The position numbers and the translations under genes are program-made. The notes beneath the pieces are model-generated. The model was not told the DNA's origin. It saw only the letters and a list, made by a program, of their open reading frames with translations, and ran no database searches. From NCBI GenBank assembly GCA_026625625.1, contig CP113055.1, positions 622,501 through 686,500 on the forward strand: a DNA stretch of 64,000 bases, read 5' to 3'. This stretch comes from Blastomonas sp. SL216 (GTDB lineage: Bacteria > Pseudomonadota > Alphaproteobacteria > Sphingomonadales > Sphingomonadaceae). Below are positions 16,784-24,830 of this stretch, in pieces. Numbering within the stretch: position 1 is the first letter of the stretch; each line of letters opens with the position of its first letter.

Positions 16784-17341
16784 ATGACCATCGAAAAGCA
16801 CTACATCTCTGCCAATAGCCTGTTGGAAGACAGCTATCGCCTGGCCATGAAGGTGATCGAAAGCGGGTATCAGCCCACGCATATCGTGGGCATCTGGCGC
16901 GGCGGCGCGCCGGTGGGCATCGCGGTGCAGGAGCTGCTCGAATATCATGGCGTGGATGCCGACCATATCGCCATCCGCACCGCCAGTTATTACGGCATCG
17001 ACCAGCAGAGCAAGGACGTGCGCGTCTATGCCCTGGGCTATCTCATCGATACGCTGAGCCCCGAGGACCGGTTGCTGGTGGTCGACGACGTGTTCGACAG
17101 CGGCAAGTCGATCCGCGCGTTCATCCATGAACTCGCCGCCAAGTGCCGCTACAACATGCCGCACGACTGGCGGATCGCGACGGTCTATTACAAGCCCTCG
17201 CGCAACCAGACCGACATGACGCCGGACTTTTTCGTCCACGAAACCGAGCAATGGCTGGTCTTCCCGCACGAGATCGTGGGGCTGAGCGTCGATGAAATCC
17301 GCGCGCACAAGCCGGGGGCGGCGATTATCCTGGGGGAATAG
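16784..17341 (+). CDS. Purine phosphoribosyltransferase (hypoxanthine/guanine type)
   Basis: 185 residues. The PRPP-binding loop LLVVDDVFDSGKSI is the type I phosphoribosyltransferase signature; IVGIWRGGAPVGIAVQELL is the N-terminal pyrophosphate loop and ASYYGIDQQSKD the flexible hood. It should join a purine base to PRPP. Base preference is not clear from sequence. The deaminase 150 bases downstream on the same strand fits a purine-salvage role, although a palindromic repeat separates the two. Confidence 0.82.
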   Translation: MTIEKHYISANSLLEDSYRLAMKVIESGYQPTHIVGIWRGGAPVGIAVQELLEYHGVDADHIAIRTASYYGIDQQSKDVRVYALGYLIDTLSPEDRLLVVDDVFDSGKSIRAFIHELAAKCRYNMPHDWRIATVYYKPSRNQTDMTPDFFVHETEQWLVFPHEIVGLSVDEIRAHKPGAAIILGE

Positions 17342-17358
17342 AAAGGCGCTCATCCAAC

Positions 17359-17440
17359 CGTCATTCCCGCGAACGCGGGAATCCCGCTTCCGTGTCGACG
17401 GTGGTGTGAATAGCGGGACCCCGCATGCGCGGGGGTGACG
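17359..17440. repeat. Dispersed palindromic repeat, copy 1
   Basis: An 82-bp element starting CGTCATTCCCGCG and ending CGCGGGGGTGACG, with internal GAACGCGGGAATCCCGCTT and AGCGGGACCC. Its ends are inverted copies of each other (CGTCA...TGACG). A second copy with the same ends and the same central AGCGGGACC word lies at 19288-19370. Both are in intergenic spaces, like REP/BIME elements. Confidence 0.85.
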
Positions 17441-17494
17441 AAAGTTGGTGATGGGAATTGCGCCCTTTAACGCCACTTGGCATAACCTCATCGC

Positions 17495-18517
17495 ATGACA
17501 CCCGATCAGCGTGACGCCTATATCGCCCGCCTGCCCAAGGCCGAACTGCACCTGCATATCGAAGGCTCGCTGGAGCCCGAGATGCTGTTCGAACTCGCAC
17601 AGCGCAACAAGGTCGCGATCCCTTTCGCCAGCGTCGAGGAAATTCGCCAGGCCTATAATTTCAGTAATTTGCAGGACTTTCTGGATATCTATTATCAGGG
17701 CATGGCGGTGCTGCTCACGCAGCAGGATTTCTACGACCTGACCTGGGCCTATCTGGAGCGCGCGCATGCCGACCATGTCCGGCATGTCGAGATTTTCTTC
17801 GACCCGCAGGGCCATACCGAGCGCGGCGTAGCCTTCGCGGATGTCATTACCGGCATTGCCGACGCGCTGGCCGATGGCGAGAAGCAATGGGGAATCACCT
17901 CGCGGCTCATCATGTGCTTCCTGCGCCATCTCGATGAGGCGGCGGCCGAAGCGACGCTGGACGAGGCGATCCCCTATCTCGACAAGATCGCGGGCGTGGG
18001 TCTCGATTCCTCCGAGGTCGGGCATCCGCCCTCGAAGTTCCGCAACGTTTTCGCGCGCGCCCGGTCGCTGGGGCTCAAGCTGGTCGCGCATGCGGGCGAG
18101 GAGGGGCCGCCCGAATATGTCCACGAGGCGCTCGACATCCTGGGTGTCGACCGGATCGACCATGGCAACCGCGCGCTGGAGGACGCAGGCCTGGTCTCGC
18201 GGATCGCGGGCGAGGGCATGACGCTCACCGTCTGCCCGCTCTCCAACCTCAAGCTGTGCGTGATCGACGAAATCGGCCAGAGCCCGGTCGCCAGGATGCT
18301 CGATGCCGGCATCCGGGCCACGGTCAATTCGGACGATCCGGCCTATTTCGGCGGTTATGTGAACGCGAATTACCGCGCCATCGCCTCAGCGCTGGACCTC
18401 AGCCGCGATCAGCTGAAAACGCTGGCGGCCAACAGTTTCATTGGCTCGTTCCTGCCCGAAGAGGCGGTTGCGCATCTGCTGGCCGAGATCGACCATCATG
18501 ATGCGCATTTCGCCTGA
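17495..18517 (+). CDS. Adenosine/adenine deaminase
   Basis: 340 residues. Metal ligands and catalytic groups of the family are present: HLHIEGS near the N-terminus, [14 protein letters not shown] and NSDDPAYFG. The stretch [18 protein letters not shown] together with [12 protein letters not shown] is closer to the adenine deaminase branch (yeast Aah1-like) than to classical adenosine deaminase, so adenine to hypoxanthine is the more likely reaction. It lies near the phosphoribosyltransferase gene and converges on gpmA, nine bases from its end. Confidence 0.85.
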   Translation: MTPDQRDAYIARLPKAELHLHIEGSLEPEMLFELAQRNKVAIPFASVEEIRQAYNFSNLQDFLDIYYQGMAVLLTQQDFYDLTWAYLERAHADHVRHVEIFFDPQGHTERGVAFADVITGIADALADGEKQWGITSRLIMCFLRHLDEAAAEATLDEAIPYLDKIAGVGLDSSEVGHPPSKFRNVFARARSLGLKLVAHAGEEGPPEYVHEALDILGVDRIDHGNRALEDAGLVSRIAGEGMTLTVCPLSNLKLCVIDEIGQSPVARMLDAGIRATVNSDDPAYFGGYVNANYRAIASALDLSRDQLKTLAANSFIGSFLPEEAVAHLLAEIDHHDAHFA

Positions 18518-18526
18518 TCGCGCGGA

Positions 18527-19213
18527 TCAGCGCTCGCTGAGATAATAGCGTTCGACTTCGGCGAGATTGTCGTCGAGCTGATAGACGATCGGCTGGCCGG
18601 TCGGGATTTCCAGGCTGGTGATCGCATCATCGGCGATGCCCGACAGATGCTTAACCAGCGCGCGCAGCGAATTGCCATGTGCCGAGATGATGACGCGCTT
18701 GCCCGCCTTCAGTTCGGGGGCGATCCGGCTTTCCCAATAGGGCAGCACGCGTTCGATGGTGTCCTTCAGGCTTTCGGTGTTGGGGATCGCGATGCCGGCA
18801 TAGCGGCGGTCCTTCGACAGATCGAATTCCGATCCGGCCTCAAGCGGCGGCGGCGGAATGTCGAAGCTGCGGCGCCAGATATGCACCTGCTCGTCGCCAT
18901 GCTTGGCTGCGGTCTCGGCCTTGTCGAGGCCGGTCAGGCCACCATAATGCCGCTCGTTGAGCCGCCAGTCCTTCTCGACCGGCAGCCATAGCCGCTGCAT
19001 TTCTTCGAGTGCCAGGTTGAGCGTCTTGATCGCGCGGGTCTGCAGCGAGGTGAAGGCGATGTCGAAATCGAGCCCCTTGTCGCGCATCAGCCGTCCGGCC
19101 GCGCGCGCTTCCTCCGCGCCCTTTTCGGTCACGTCGACATCCCACCAGCCGGTGAAGCGGTTCTCCAGATTCCATTGCGACTGGCCGTGACGGATAAGGA
19201 CAAGCTGCGGCAT
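18527..19213 (-). CDS. gpmA: 2,3-bisphosphoglycerate-dependent phosphoglycerate mutase
   Basis: 228 residues. It interconverts 3- and 2-phosphoglycerate in glycolysis. [20 protein letters not shown] holds the phosphorylated His of the RHG motif; [14 protein letters not shown] and [17 protein letters not shown] hold other active-site groups. Length and motifs are normal for dPGM. Cytosolic housekeeping enzyme. Confidence 0.95.
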   Translation of the reverse strand: MPQLVLIRHGQSQWNLENRFTGWWDVDVTEKGAEEARAAGRLMRDKGLDFDIAFTSLQTRAIKTLNLALEEMQRLWLPVEKDWRLNERHYGGLTGLDKAETAAKHGDEQVHIWRRSFDIPPPPLEAGSEFDLSKDRRYAGIAIPNTESLKDTIERVLPYWESRIAPELKAGKRVIISAHGNSLRALVKHLSGIADDAITSLEIPTGQPIVYQLDDNLAEVERYYLSER

Positions 19214-19287
19214 TTCGGGGCGTCTCCTGTTGCGATTGCGTGCGCGTTTAGCGCAGAGGTCACGACAGGCAACCCCGTTTTCTTCAT

Positions 19288-19370
19288 CGTCATTCCCGCG
19301 AACGCGGGAATCCCGCTACCTTCACCGACCGTCGCGAAGAAGCGGGACCCCCGCCTTCGCGGGGGTGACG
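19288..19370. repeat. Dispersed palindromic repeat, copy 2
   Basis: An 83-bp element with the same ends as the copy at 17359 (CGTCATTCCCGCGAACGCGG... CGCGGGGGTGACG). The middle differs (TACCTTCACCGACCG against TTCCGTGTCGACGG) while both outer arms are kept. It lies between gpmA and the P450 gene, in the opposite flank of the adenine deaminase/gpmA pair. Confidence 0.85.
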
Positions 19371-19394
19371 AGGAATGCCGTCAAGCTTGAGCCG

Positions 19395-20801
19395 TCAGAT
19401 TCGCTCGAAACGCACCTTCAGGCCATCCTTGGGCTGCGGGATCGGCCAGGCCTGCCATTCGGGGGCATAGCCCGGTTCGGTCACGATGCGATGCTGGCTG
19501 AGCACGTGATGCAACAGCACCTTGATCTGCATATAGGCAAAGTGCAGCCCCAGGCACATATGCGCGCCGCCGCCGAACGGCACCCACGCATATTTGTGGC
19601 GGTTGCGGGTCGCCTCTGCGGTGAAGCGCATCGGATCGAACCGGTGCGGCTCGGGCCAGTGCTCTTCCTGCTTGTGGGTATAGGCGGCGCTGATGCTGAC
19701 CGGGGTGCCGGCCGGGATGCGATAGCCGCCGAATTCGAAATCCTTGAGCGCACGGCGCGGGGTCGAGGGCACCGGCGGGATCAGCCGCAGCGCTTCCTTG
19801 AACGCCATCTCGGTCAGCTCGAGATTGGGCAGCGAATCATAGGGCATCGGCGTGCCTGCAGGCGCATGCTCGAGCAGCTCGGCGCGGATCTTGTCCTGCC
19901 ATTCGGGATGGCGCGCGAGCAGCCAGATCAGCGAGCTGGCCGACGAGGTGATGGTGTCGTGCGCGGCCATCATCAGGAAGTTCATGTGATCGACCACCTC
20001 ATCGGTGGTGAGCAGGCTGCCATCGTCGCGGGTGGCGCGGCAGAACTGGCTGAACATGTCCGGGCCCTGCTGTTCGCGGCGCTTCTGGACCTCGGGCGTG
20101 AAATAATCGACCAGGAACTTCCGTCCGGCCACGCCCCGGCCCATCTTGGTGAAGGGCAGCGGACGGCGCACCACGCCGATCGATGCCTGGACCATGTCGA
20201 CAAAGGCCGTGTTGATCTTGTCCGCTTCGGGGCCCCAAGGGATGCCAAGGAAAGAGGTCGCGGCAAGATCAAGCGTCAACTTCTTGATTTCGCTATAGAA
20301 CAGAATGTCGCGGTTCGCCCATTCATTGACCCGCGCCGCAATCCCCTCGTTGAGCTTCTCGGCATAATGGCGCATCGGACCGGGCTTGAAGGCGATCGAC
20401 AGGGCGCGGCGGTCGGCACGGTGATGGTCGAAATCCATCAGCATCAAGCCGCGCGGGAAGAGCAGGTTGAGCACCGGACCCCAGCCCTGTTCGGAAGAGA
20501 ACACCTTGTCGCGGTCGAACAGCACCAGCTCGTTGGCTTCCGCGCCGAACAGCGCGACCTGGCGGCGGCCAAAGGCATTGGTGCGATAGACCGGGCCGTA
20601 TTTGGCGCGCATCTCGTTGCCGAACTTCTCCGGATCGGCGAGCATCTTCAGCGTCACGCCCAGGATCGGCAGGCCGTCCTCACCCGGAATATGGTCGAGC
20701 GAGCCCGGTCCCGGCATCCGGGTCCAATGCGGATTGCCGCTGTCACGCTGGATCGTGTGATCGGGGAACATTTCGCGCGGGGGAGCAATCACGGTGGCCA
20801 T
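19395..20801 (-). CDS. Cytochrome P450
   Basis: 468 residues. The haem-binding motif WVPFGGGAHMCLG contains the Cys ligand; AAHDTITSS is the oxygen-activating I-helix and KEALRLIPP the ExxR helix. No fused reductase or ferredoxin is present, so electrons must come from separate partners, none of which is nearby. The start at 20801 (MATVIAPPRE) has AGAGGA upstream. The substrate cannot be told. The promoter region is shared with the divergent lipoprotein gene at 20988. Confidence 0.92.
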   Translation of the reverse strand: MATVIAPPREMFPDHTIQRDSGNPHWTRMPGPGSLDHIPGEDGLPILGVTLKMLADPEKFGNEMRAKYGPVYRTNAFGRRQVALFGAEANELVLFDRDKVFSSEQGWGPVLNLLFPRGLMLMDFDHHRADRRALSIAFKPGPMRHYAEKLNEGIAARVNEWANRDILFYSEIKKLTLDLAATSFLGIPWGPEADKINTAFVDMVQASIGVVRRPLPFTKMGRGVAGRKFLVDYFTPEVQKRREQQGPDMFSQFCRATRDDGSLLTTDEVVDHMNFLMMAAHDTITSSASSLIWLLARHPEWQDKIRAELLEHAPAGTPMPYDSLPNLELTEMAFKEALRLIPPVPSTPRRALKDFEFGGYRIPAGTPVSISAAYTHKQEEHWPEPHRFDPMRFTAEATRNRHKYAWVPFGGGAHMCLGLHFAYMQIKVLLHHVLSQHRIVTEPGYAPEWQAWPIPQPKDGLKVRFERI

Positions 20802-20987
20802 GGGGAATCCTCTGCTCTGGTTTAATCGATCCATTAAATACCAATTGACACCAATGTTAGCAAGCGGTCTGTCGCAGCAGATTTTCCATTCATCGTTAAT
20901 TCAACTGGCCGGTTCTATGAACGAACCATCGGGGGCTTACCCCGGCGGCCCGCCGCGCCTGGCTTGCGGCGACATGGGGATGATGCG

Positions 20988-21968
20988 TTGAAACCTCTTT
21001 CCTTATTGCACAATGCCCGCCGCCAGGCGGTTCGTGTTGCGGCGCTGGCGCTTGGCGCTGCGTCACTTTCGGCGTGCGCTTACGGCTATGGTGACTATGG
21101 CGGCTATGGCGGCTATGGTGGCGTCTCGGTCGGTGTCGGCAGCGGCGGCTATGCCGGCGGCTTCGATCCCTATTGCGACGGCTTTTCCGCCTGGGACAGC
21201 TGGTATGGCTGCGATGCCGGCTATGGCTTTGGCCAGATCGGCTATGGCGGCGGCTATTGGAACAATTTCTATTATCCCGGCTATGGCCTGTGGCTCTACG
21301 ACCGGCCCGGAGGTCGGCGCTTTGCGATGGACGACCGCCAGCGCCGCTATTGGGGCCAGCGTCGTTGGGAATATCAGCAGCAGCGGCGTGCGGATCGCCG
21401 CGATCTGCACGATGATCGCCGCGACTATCGCGATGATCGCCGCGACTGGCGCAGGGATCGGCGCGAGACGCTGGACGACCGGCGCGACTGGCGGCGCGAG
21501 CGCGAAGCGAACGGTCAGGAATTCCCGCGCACCCGTCGCGGCGAGCGCGAGCGCATGGGCGGCCTGACGCCTGAAGACCGCCAGCGGCGGATGGAACGTT
21601 GGCAGCAGAGCCAGCAGGATCAGATCGGTCAGCCCCAGGATGGACGCAGCGGCTGGCAGGGTCGCGGTGAAGGCCGGGGACGTGGTGACGGGCAGTTCCG
21701 TGGGGACGGTCAGGTCCGTGGCGACGGCCAGGGCAGGGGTGCCTGGCAGGGCAGGGGCGAAGGGCGTGCCCGGCCCGAAATGCAGCAGCCCCAGCCGGGC
21801 GCGCAGCCGGGCTTCACCCCGCCGCCGCGCGCCGAACGGCCGCCCCGCATGGAGCGGCCGCCCCGGGCCGAACGTCCGCCGCAGATGATCGATCGGCCAA
21901 CGCCGCGCGGTCCGGCCAGCGTCCCTGATCGCGATGGCGTGCGTCAACAGGATGTGCGCGAGGACTGA
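20988..21968 (+). CDS. Lipoprotein with Gly/Tyr-rich and Arg/Asp-rich low-complexity repeats
   Basis: About 326 residues from a TTG at 20988, which has GGGGA upstream; an earlier TTG at 20964 is possible. The signal VAALALGAASLSAC ends in a lipobox. Then come a Gly/Tyr-rich part (YGDYGGYGGYGGVSVG), an Arg/Asp region with repeated DDRRD and DRRDW units, a part with repeated RGDGQ and QGRGEGR units, and a Pro/Arg tail (RPPRMERPPRAERPP). The highly charged, repetitive tail may bind acidic polymers. No domain recognised. Confidence 0.65.
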   Translation: MKPLSLLHNARRQAVRVAALALGAASLSACAYGYGDYGGYGGYGGVSVGVGSGGYAGGFDPYCDGFSAWDSWYGCDAGYGFGQIGYGGGYWNNFYYPGYGLWLYDRPGGRRFAMDDRQRRYWGQRRWEYQQQRRADRRDLHDDRRDYRDDRRDWRRDRRETLDDRRDWRREREANGQEFPRTRRGERERMGGLTPEDRQRRMERWQQSQQDQIGQPQDGRSGWQGRGEGRGRGDGQFRGDGQVRGDGQGRGAWQGRGEGRARPEMQQPQPGAQPGFTPPPRAERPPRMERPPRAERPPQMIDRPTPRGPASVPDRDGVRQQDVRED

Positions 21969-21974
21969 TAACAC

Positions 21975-22028
21975 GGGCTTTTGCAGGGGCGGGTGACGCC
22001 ATGGGGTTGTGACCCGCCCCGAAAGCCC
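21975..22028. terminator. Long hairpin after the low-complexity lipoprotein gene
   Basis: Outer arms GGGCTT/AAGCCC enclose inner arms GGGGCGGGT/ACCCGCCCC. It lies just after the stop at 21968 and before the gene at 22043. Only TATTCT follows, so it is a weak intrinsic terminator at best. Confidence 0.45.
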
Positions 22029-22042
22029 TATTCTAGAGAGCG

Positions 22043-23036
22043 ATGATCCGTTTTTCGCTCCTCGACCAATCGGTGCGCTTCGCCGATATTCCCGCCAGCG
22101 CCGCATTGGACGCAACGCTTGAGGCAGCGCGGCTGGCCGACCGGCTGGGCTATCACCGCCTCTGGGTGTCAGAGCATCACGCCAGCCGTTTCCTGTGCGG
22201 CAGCGCGCCCGAAATCCTGATCGCAGCGATGGGCGCGCAGACCCGCCGCATCCGGCTGGGTTCGGGCGGCGTCATGCTGCCGCACTACAGCGCCTACAAG
22301 GTCGCCGAACAGTTCTCCGTGCTGAGCAACCTGTACCCCGGACGCATCGATCTGGGCGTCGGGCGCGCGCCGGGTGGCGAAATGCGCGTCGCGGCTCGCC
22401 CTATCCGCGCCGCATCCGCCGAGCTTTCGCGAGTTCCCGCAACAGGTAGCTGAACTTGCAGGATATTTCGACGGCAGCCTGACCGAGCCGAGGCTCAGTC
22501 CCGAGCCGGCGGGCGATGTACCCATTTGGATCCTGGGCACAAGCCCGGACAGCGCGATGCTGGCTGGCGCGCTGGGGCTGCCTTATGCGCTGGCGCTGTT
22601 CATCAACCCGCATGCCGATCCCAGCCTGACCGACCTGTATCGCCGCAACTTCCGCCCCAGCGCCCAGCTCGCTGAGCCCTATGTGATGCTGGCGACCACA
22701 GCGTTCGCCTGCGACGATGCCGAACGGGCCGAGTTGCTGCGCAAGAACTATTTCCTCAACATCGCGCGCTTGCTGGGCGGGGGCACCCAACCGGCCGTGT
22801 CGCCCGAGGACAGCCGCGACATGGGCTTTACCGAGCGCGAGGCGATGATCGTCGGGGCACAGGCGCGCATTGCCGCATTCGGTACGCCCGATACGGTCCG
22901 CGCCAGGGTGCTGGCGCTGGTCGACGCTTTCGGTGCCGATGAGGTCATGATTTCGTGCAATGCCTATCACCAGCATGACCGCCTGCGCGCGATCGAGCTG
23001 TTCGCCGAGAGCCTTGCCCTGGCCGATGCGGCCTGA
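22043..23036 (+). pseudogene. LLM-class flavin-dependent oxidoreductase, frameshifted
   Basis: The first frame (22043-22453) encodes a normal N-terminal half (RFADIPASAALDATLEAARL, HRLWVSEHHASRF, GRIDLGVGRAPGGEMRVAAR) of luciferase-like monooxygenases. The family sequence then continues in the next frame (SAPHPPSFREFPQQVAELAG to the stop at 23036), about 220 residues more. Joining the two needs a shift of one base forward, or two missing bases, between about 22383 and 22425. A plausible repair in the GCTCGCCCTATCC stretch would give ARALSAPHPPSF. It is either a pseudogene or a sequencing error. Both halves otherwise look intact. Confidence 0.85.
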
Positions 23037-23040
23037 CGTC

Positions 23041-23733
23041 ATGCCGTCTGCCGTACCCGATTTCTGCGCCGCCGATGCGCTGCCGTTCATGGATGGCGAG
23101 GCGCTTGTCATCGACAAGCCAGCGGGCCTGCCGGTCAGCCAGCCCCGGCGCGGTGGCCGCAGTCTAGAGGATTTTCTGCCCACCTTGCGCTTCGGCTTTC
23201 GGCGCGAGCCACAACCCGTGCATCGGCTCGATCAGGATACGTCGGGCTGCCTGCTGCTGGCGCGCAACGTCAAGGCGCTCAAGCGCTATGGTGCAGCGTT
23301 CGAGAGCGGCGTGGTGACCAAGGTATATTGGGGGGTGGTCGAGGGGCTGGTAGCGGAGCAGGGCGGCACCATCGACCTGGCGCTCGCCAAGATCAGCAGC
23401 GCGGCCGAAGGCTGGCGGATCGTGCCCGACACTGGCGGGAAGCGCGCCGTAACGCACTGGCGGCATCTGGCGGTCGTGCAGGGCCGGACGCTGATCGAGT
23501 TCAGGCCGGAGACGGGGCGGACCCACCAGATCCGCGTGCATGCGCTGCACGGGCTGGGCCACGCTCTGGTCGGCGATCCGGTTTATGGCAAGGTCGATCC
23601 AGCCGGGCTGATGCTGCATGCCGCCAGCCTGACAATCCCGCGCGGCGGCAAGCCGGCGATCGAGGCCCGCGCGACCATGCCCGAACGCTTCCTGAAGCTG
23701 GGCTTTGCCGTGCCGGAGGATATTGATGCCTGA
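23041..23733 (+). CDS. RluA family pseudouridine synthase
   Basis: 230 residues. It converts uridine to pseudouridine in RNA; the catalytic Asp is in QPVHRLDQDTSGCLLLAR. VIDKPAGLPV near the start and ETGRTHQIRVHALHGLGHAL near the end are RluA hallmarks. No S4 domain is present, so it is a short version like RluA/TruC. The ATG at 23041 lies four bases after the upstream stop; the 3' end overlaps arfB by eight bases. Confidence 0.88.
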   Translation: MPSAVPDFCAADALPFMDGEALVIDKPAGLPVSQPRRGGRSLEDFLPTLRFGFRREPQPVHRLDQDTSGCLLLARNVKALKRYGAAFESGVVTKVYWGVVEGLVAEQGGTIDLALAKISSAAEGWRIVPDTGGKRAVTHWRHLAVVQGRTLIEFRPETGRTHQIRVHALHGLGHALVGDPVYGKVDPAGLMLHAASLTIPRGGKPAIEARATMPERFLKLGFAVPEDIDA

Positions 23734-24133
23734 TATCAATATTCCTGATCATGCCATTGTTTCAGAACGCTTCATCACCGCATCCGGTCCGGGTGGGCAG
23801 AATGTCAACAAGGTCGCGACGGCAGTTCAGCTGCACGTCAACATCTTCGCGCTGGGGCTGCCGCCTCTGGTCTATAGCCGGTTGCGGGCGCTGGCGGGCA
23901 GCCGGATCAACCAGGATGGCGAGCTGGTAATCCAGGCGCGCAGCCATCGCACGCAGGAGGCCAATCGGCGCGAGGCGCGCGAACGGCTGGCCGCCTTGCT
24001 CGCCGAGGCCTATGATCTTCCTGCCGTGCGCGCCAAATCGCGCCTCAACCGCGTCGGCAAGACCGAGCGGCTTGCGGGCAAGAAGAACCGCTCCACCATC
24101 AAGAAGAACCGCGGTCGCGTGTCCTTCGACTGA
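23726..24133 (+). CDS. arfB: Peptidyl-tRNA hydrolase ArfB (YaeJ), stalled-ribosome rescue
   Basis: 135 residues. The release-factor GGQ motif is in ITASGPGGQNVNKVAT. The C-terminal basic tail (RLAGKKNRSTIKKNRG) is the part that enters the empty mRNA channel of stalled ribosomes. It frees nascent chains without a stop codon. The ATG at 23726 has GGAGGA upstream and overlaps the pseudouridine synthase gene, so the two are coupled. Confidence 0.93.
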   Translation: MPDINIPDHAIVSERFITASGPGGQNVNKVATAVQLHVNIFALGLPPLVYSRLRALAGSRINQDGELVIQARSHRTQEANRREARERLAALLAEAYDLPAVRAKSRLNRVGKTERLAGKKNRSTIKKNRGRVSFD

Positions 24134-24157
24134 ACCTGAGATATCGGACCTAACGCC

Positions 24158-24640
24158 ATGTACGCATTTGATATTGATCCCAACGCTCCCAAGTCGCAGC
24201 TTTATGACGATCTGCATTCGGCGGCTATGGCGCTGGTCGCGGGTGAGCCTGATGGCGTTGCGAACATGGCCAATGTCGCCGCGCTGATCGGGCAATTTCT
24301 CCCCGGCCTCAATTGGGCGGGCTTTTACCGGATGGTCGATGGCGGGCTGGTACTGGGTCCGTTCGTAGGCAAGCCTGCCTGTATCCGCATCGCGCTGGGC
24401 AGCGGCGTGTGTGGTACGGCAGCGGCGAGCGGCGAGACTCAGCTTGTCGCCGATGTCCACGCCTTTCCCGGGCATATCGCCTGCGATGCTGCCAGCCAGT
24501 CCGAACTGGTGGTGCCGGTCATCCACGAGGGACAGGTGACGCATGTCATCGATCTGGACAGCCCGCATCTGTCCCGGTTCGATGAAGAGGATCGTGCGGG
24601 GATCGAACGGCTGGCGCGCAGCCTTGCGGGACGGATTTAA
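24158..24640 (+). CDS. msrC: GAF-domain free methionine-(R)-sulfoxide reductase
   Basis: 160 residues, one GAF domain. The family reduces free methionine-R-sulfoxide. Expected active cysteines appear in GKPACIRIALGSGVCGTAAA and HIACDAASQSELVVPV. NWAGFYRMVDG and VIDLDSPHLSRFDEED are also typical. It lies 24 bases after arfB on the same strand. Cytosolic repair enzyme. Confidence 0.9.
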   Translation: MYAFDIDPNAPKSQLYDDLHSAAMALVAGEPDGVANMANVAALIGQFLPGLNWAGFYRMVDGGLVLGPFVGKPACIRIALGSGVCGTAAASGETQLVADVHAFPGHIACDAASQSELVVPVIHEGQVTHVIDLDSPHLSRFDEEDRAGIERLARSLAGRI

Positions 24641-24830
24641 GCGCGGTTAACCCCGATGCGCCGGTCTGACCCATATTGAAACAGGCGGCTTGCGCACAGG
24701 CGGTTTTACATCGCTGCAATGGTGCAAACCCCCGGCAAATGCTAACAAAGCCTTAAGAAAGCGGGGCGGCATGGCGGCAAGCTGTGCGCCTCGCTTATCG
24801 GTGTCAGCGATTGCCCAAGGGGAGTTAACC

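Noticed and set aside
17359-17440. Repeat considered as a CRISPR unit or as a terminator
   Set aside because: Only two copies, nearly 2 kb apart, no spacers and no cas genes. No T-run after the hairpin.
16301-18163. 620-codon minus-strand frame across PsiE, phosphoribosyltransferase and deaminase genes
   Set aside because: It covers three clear plus-strand genes and runs through a palindromic repeat; a shadow frame.
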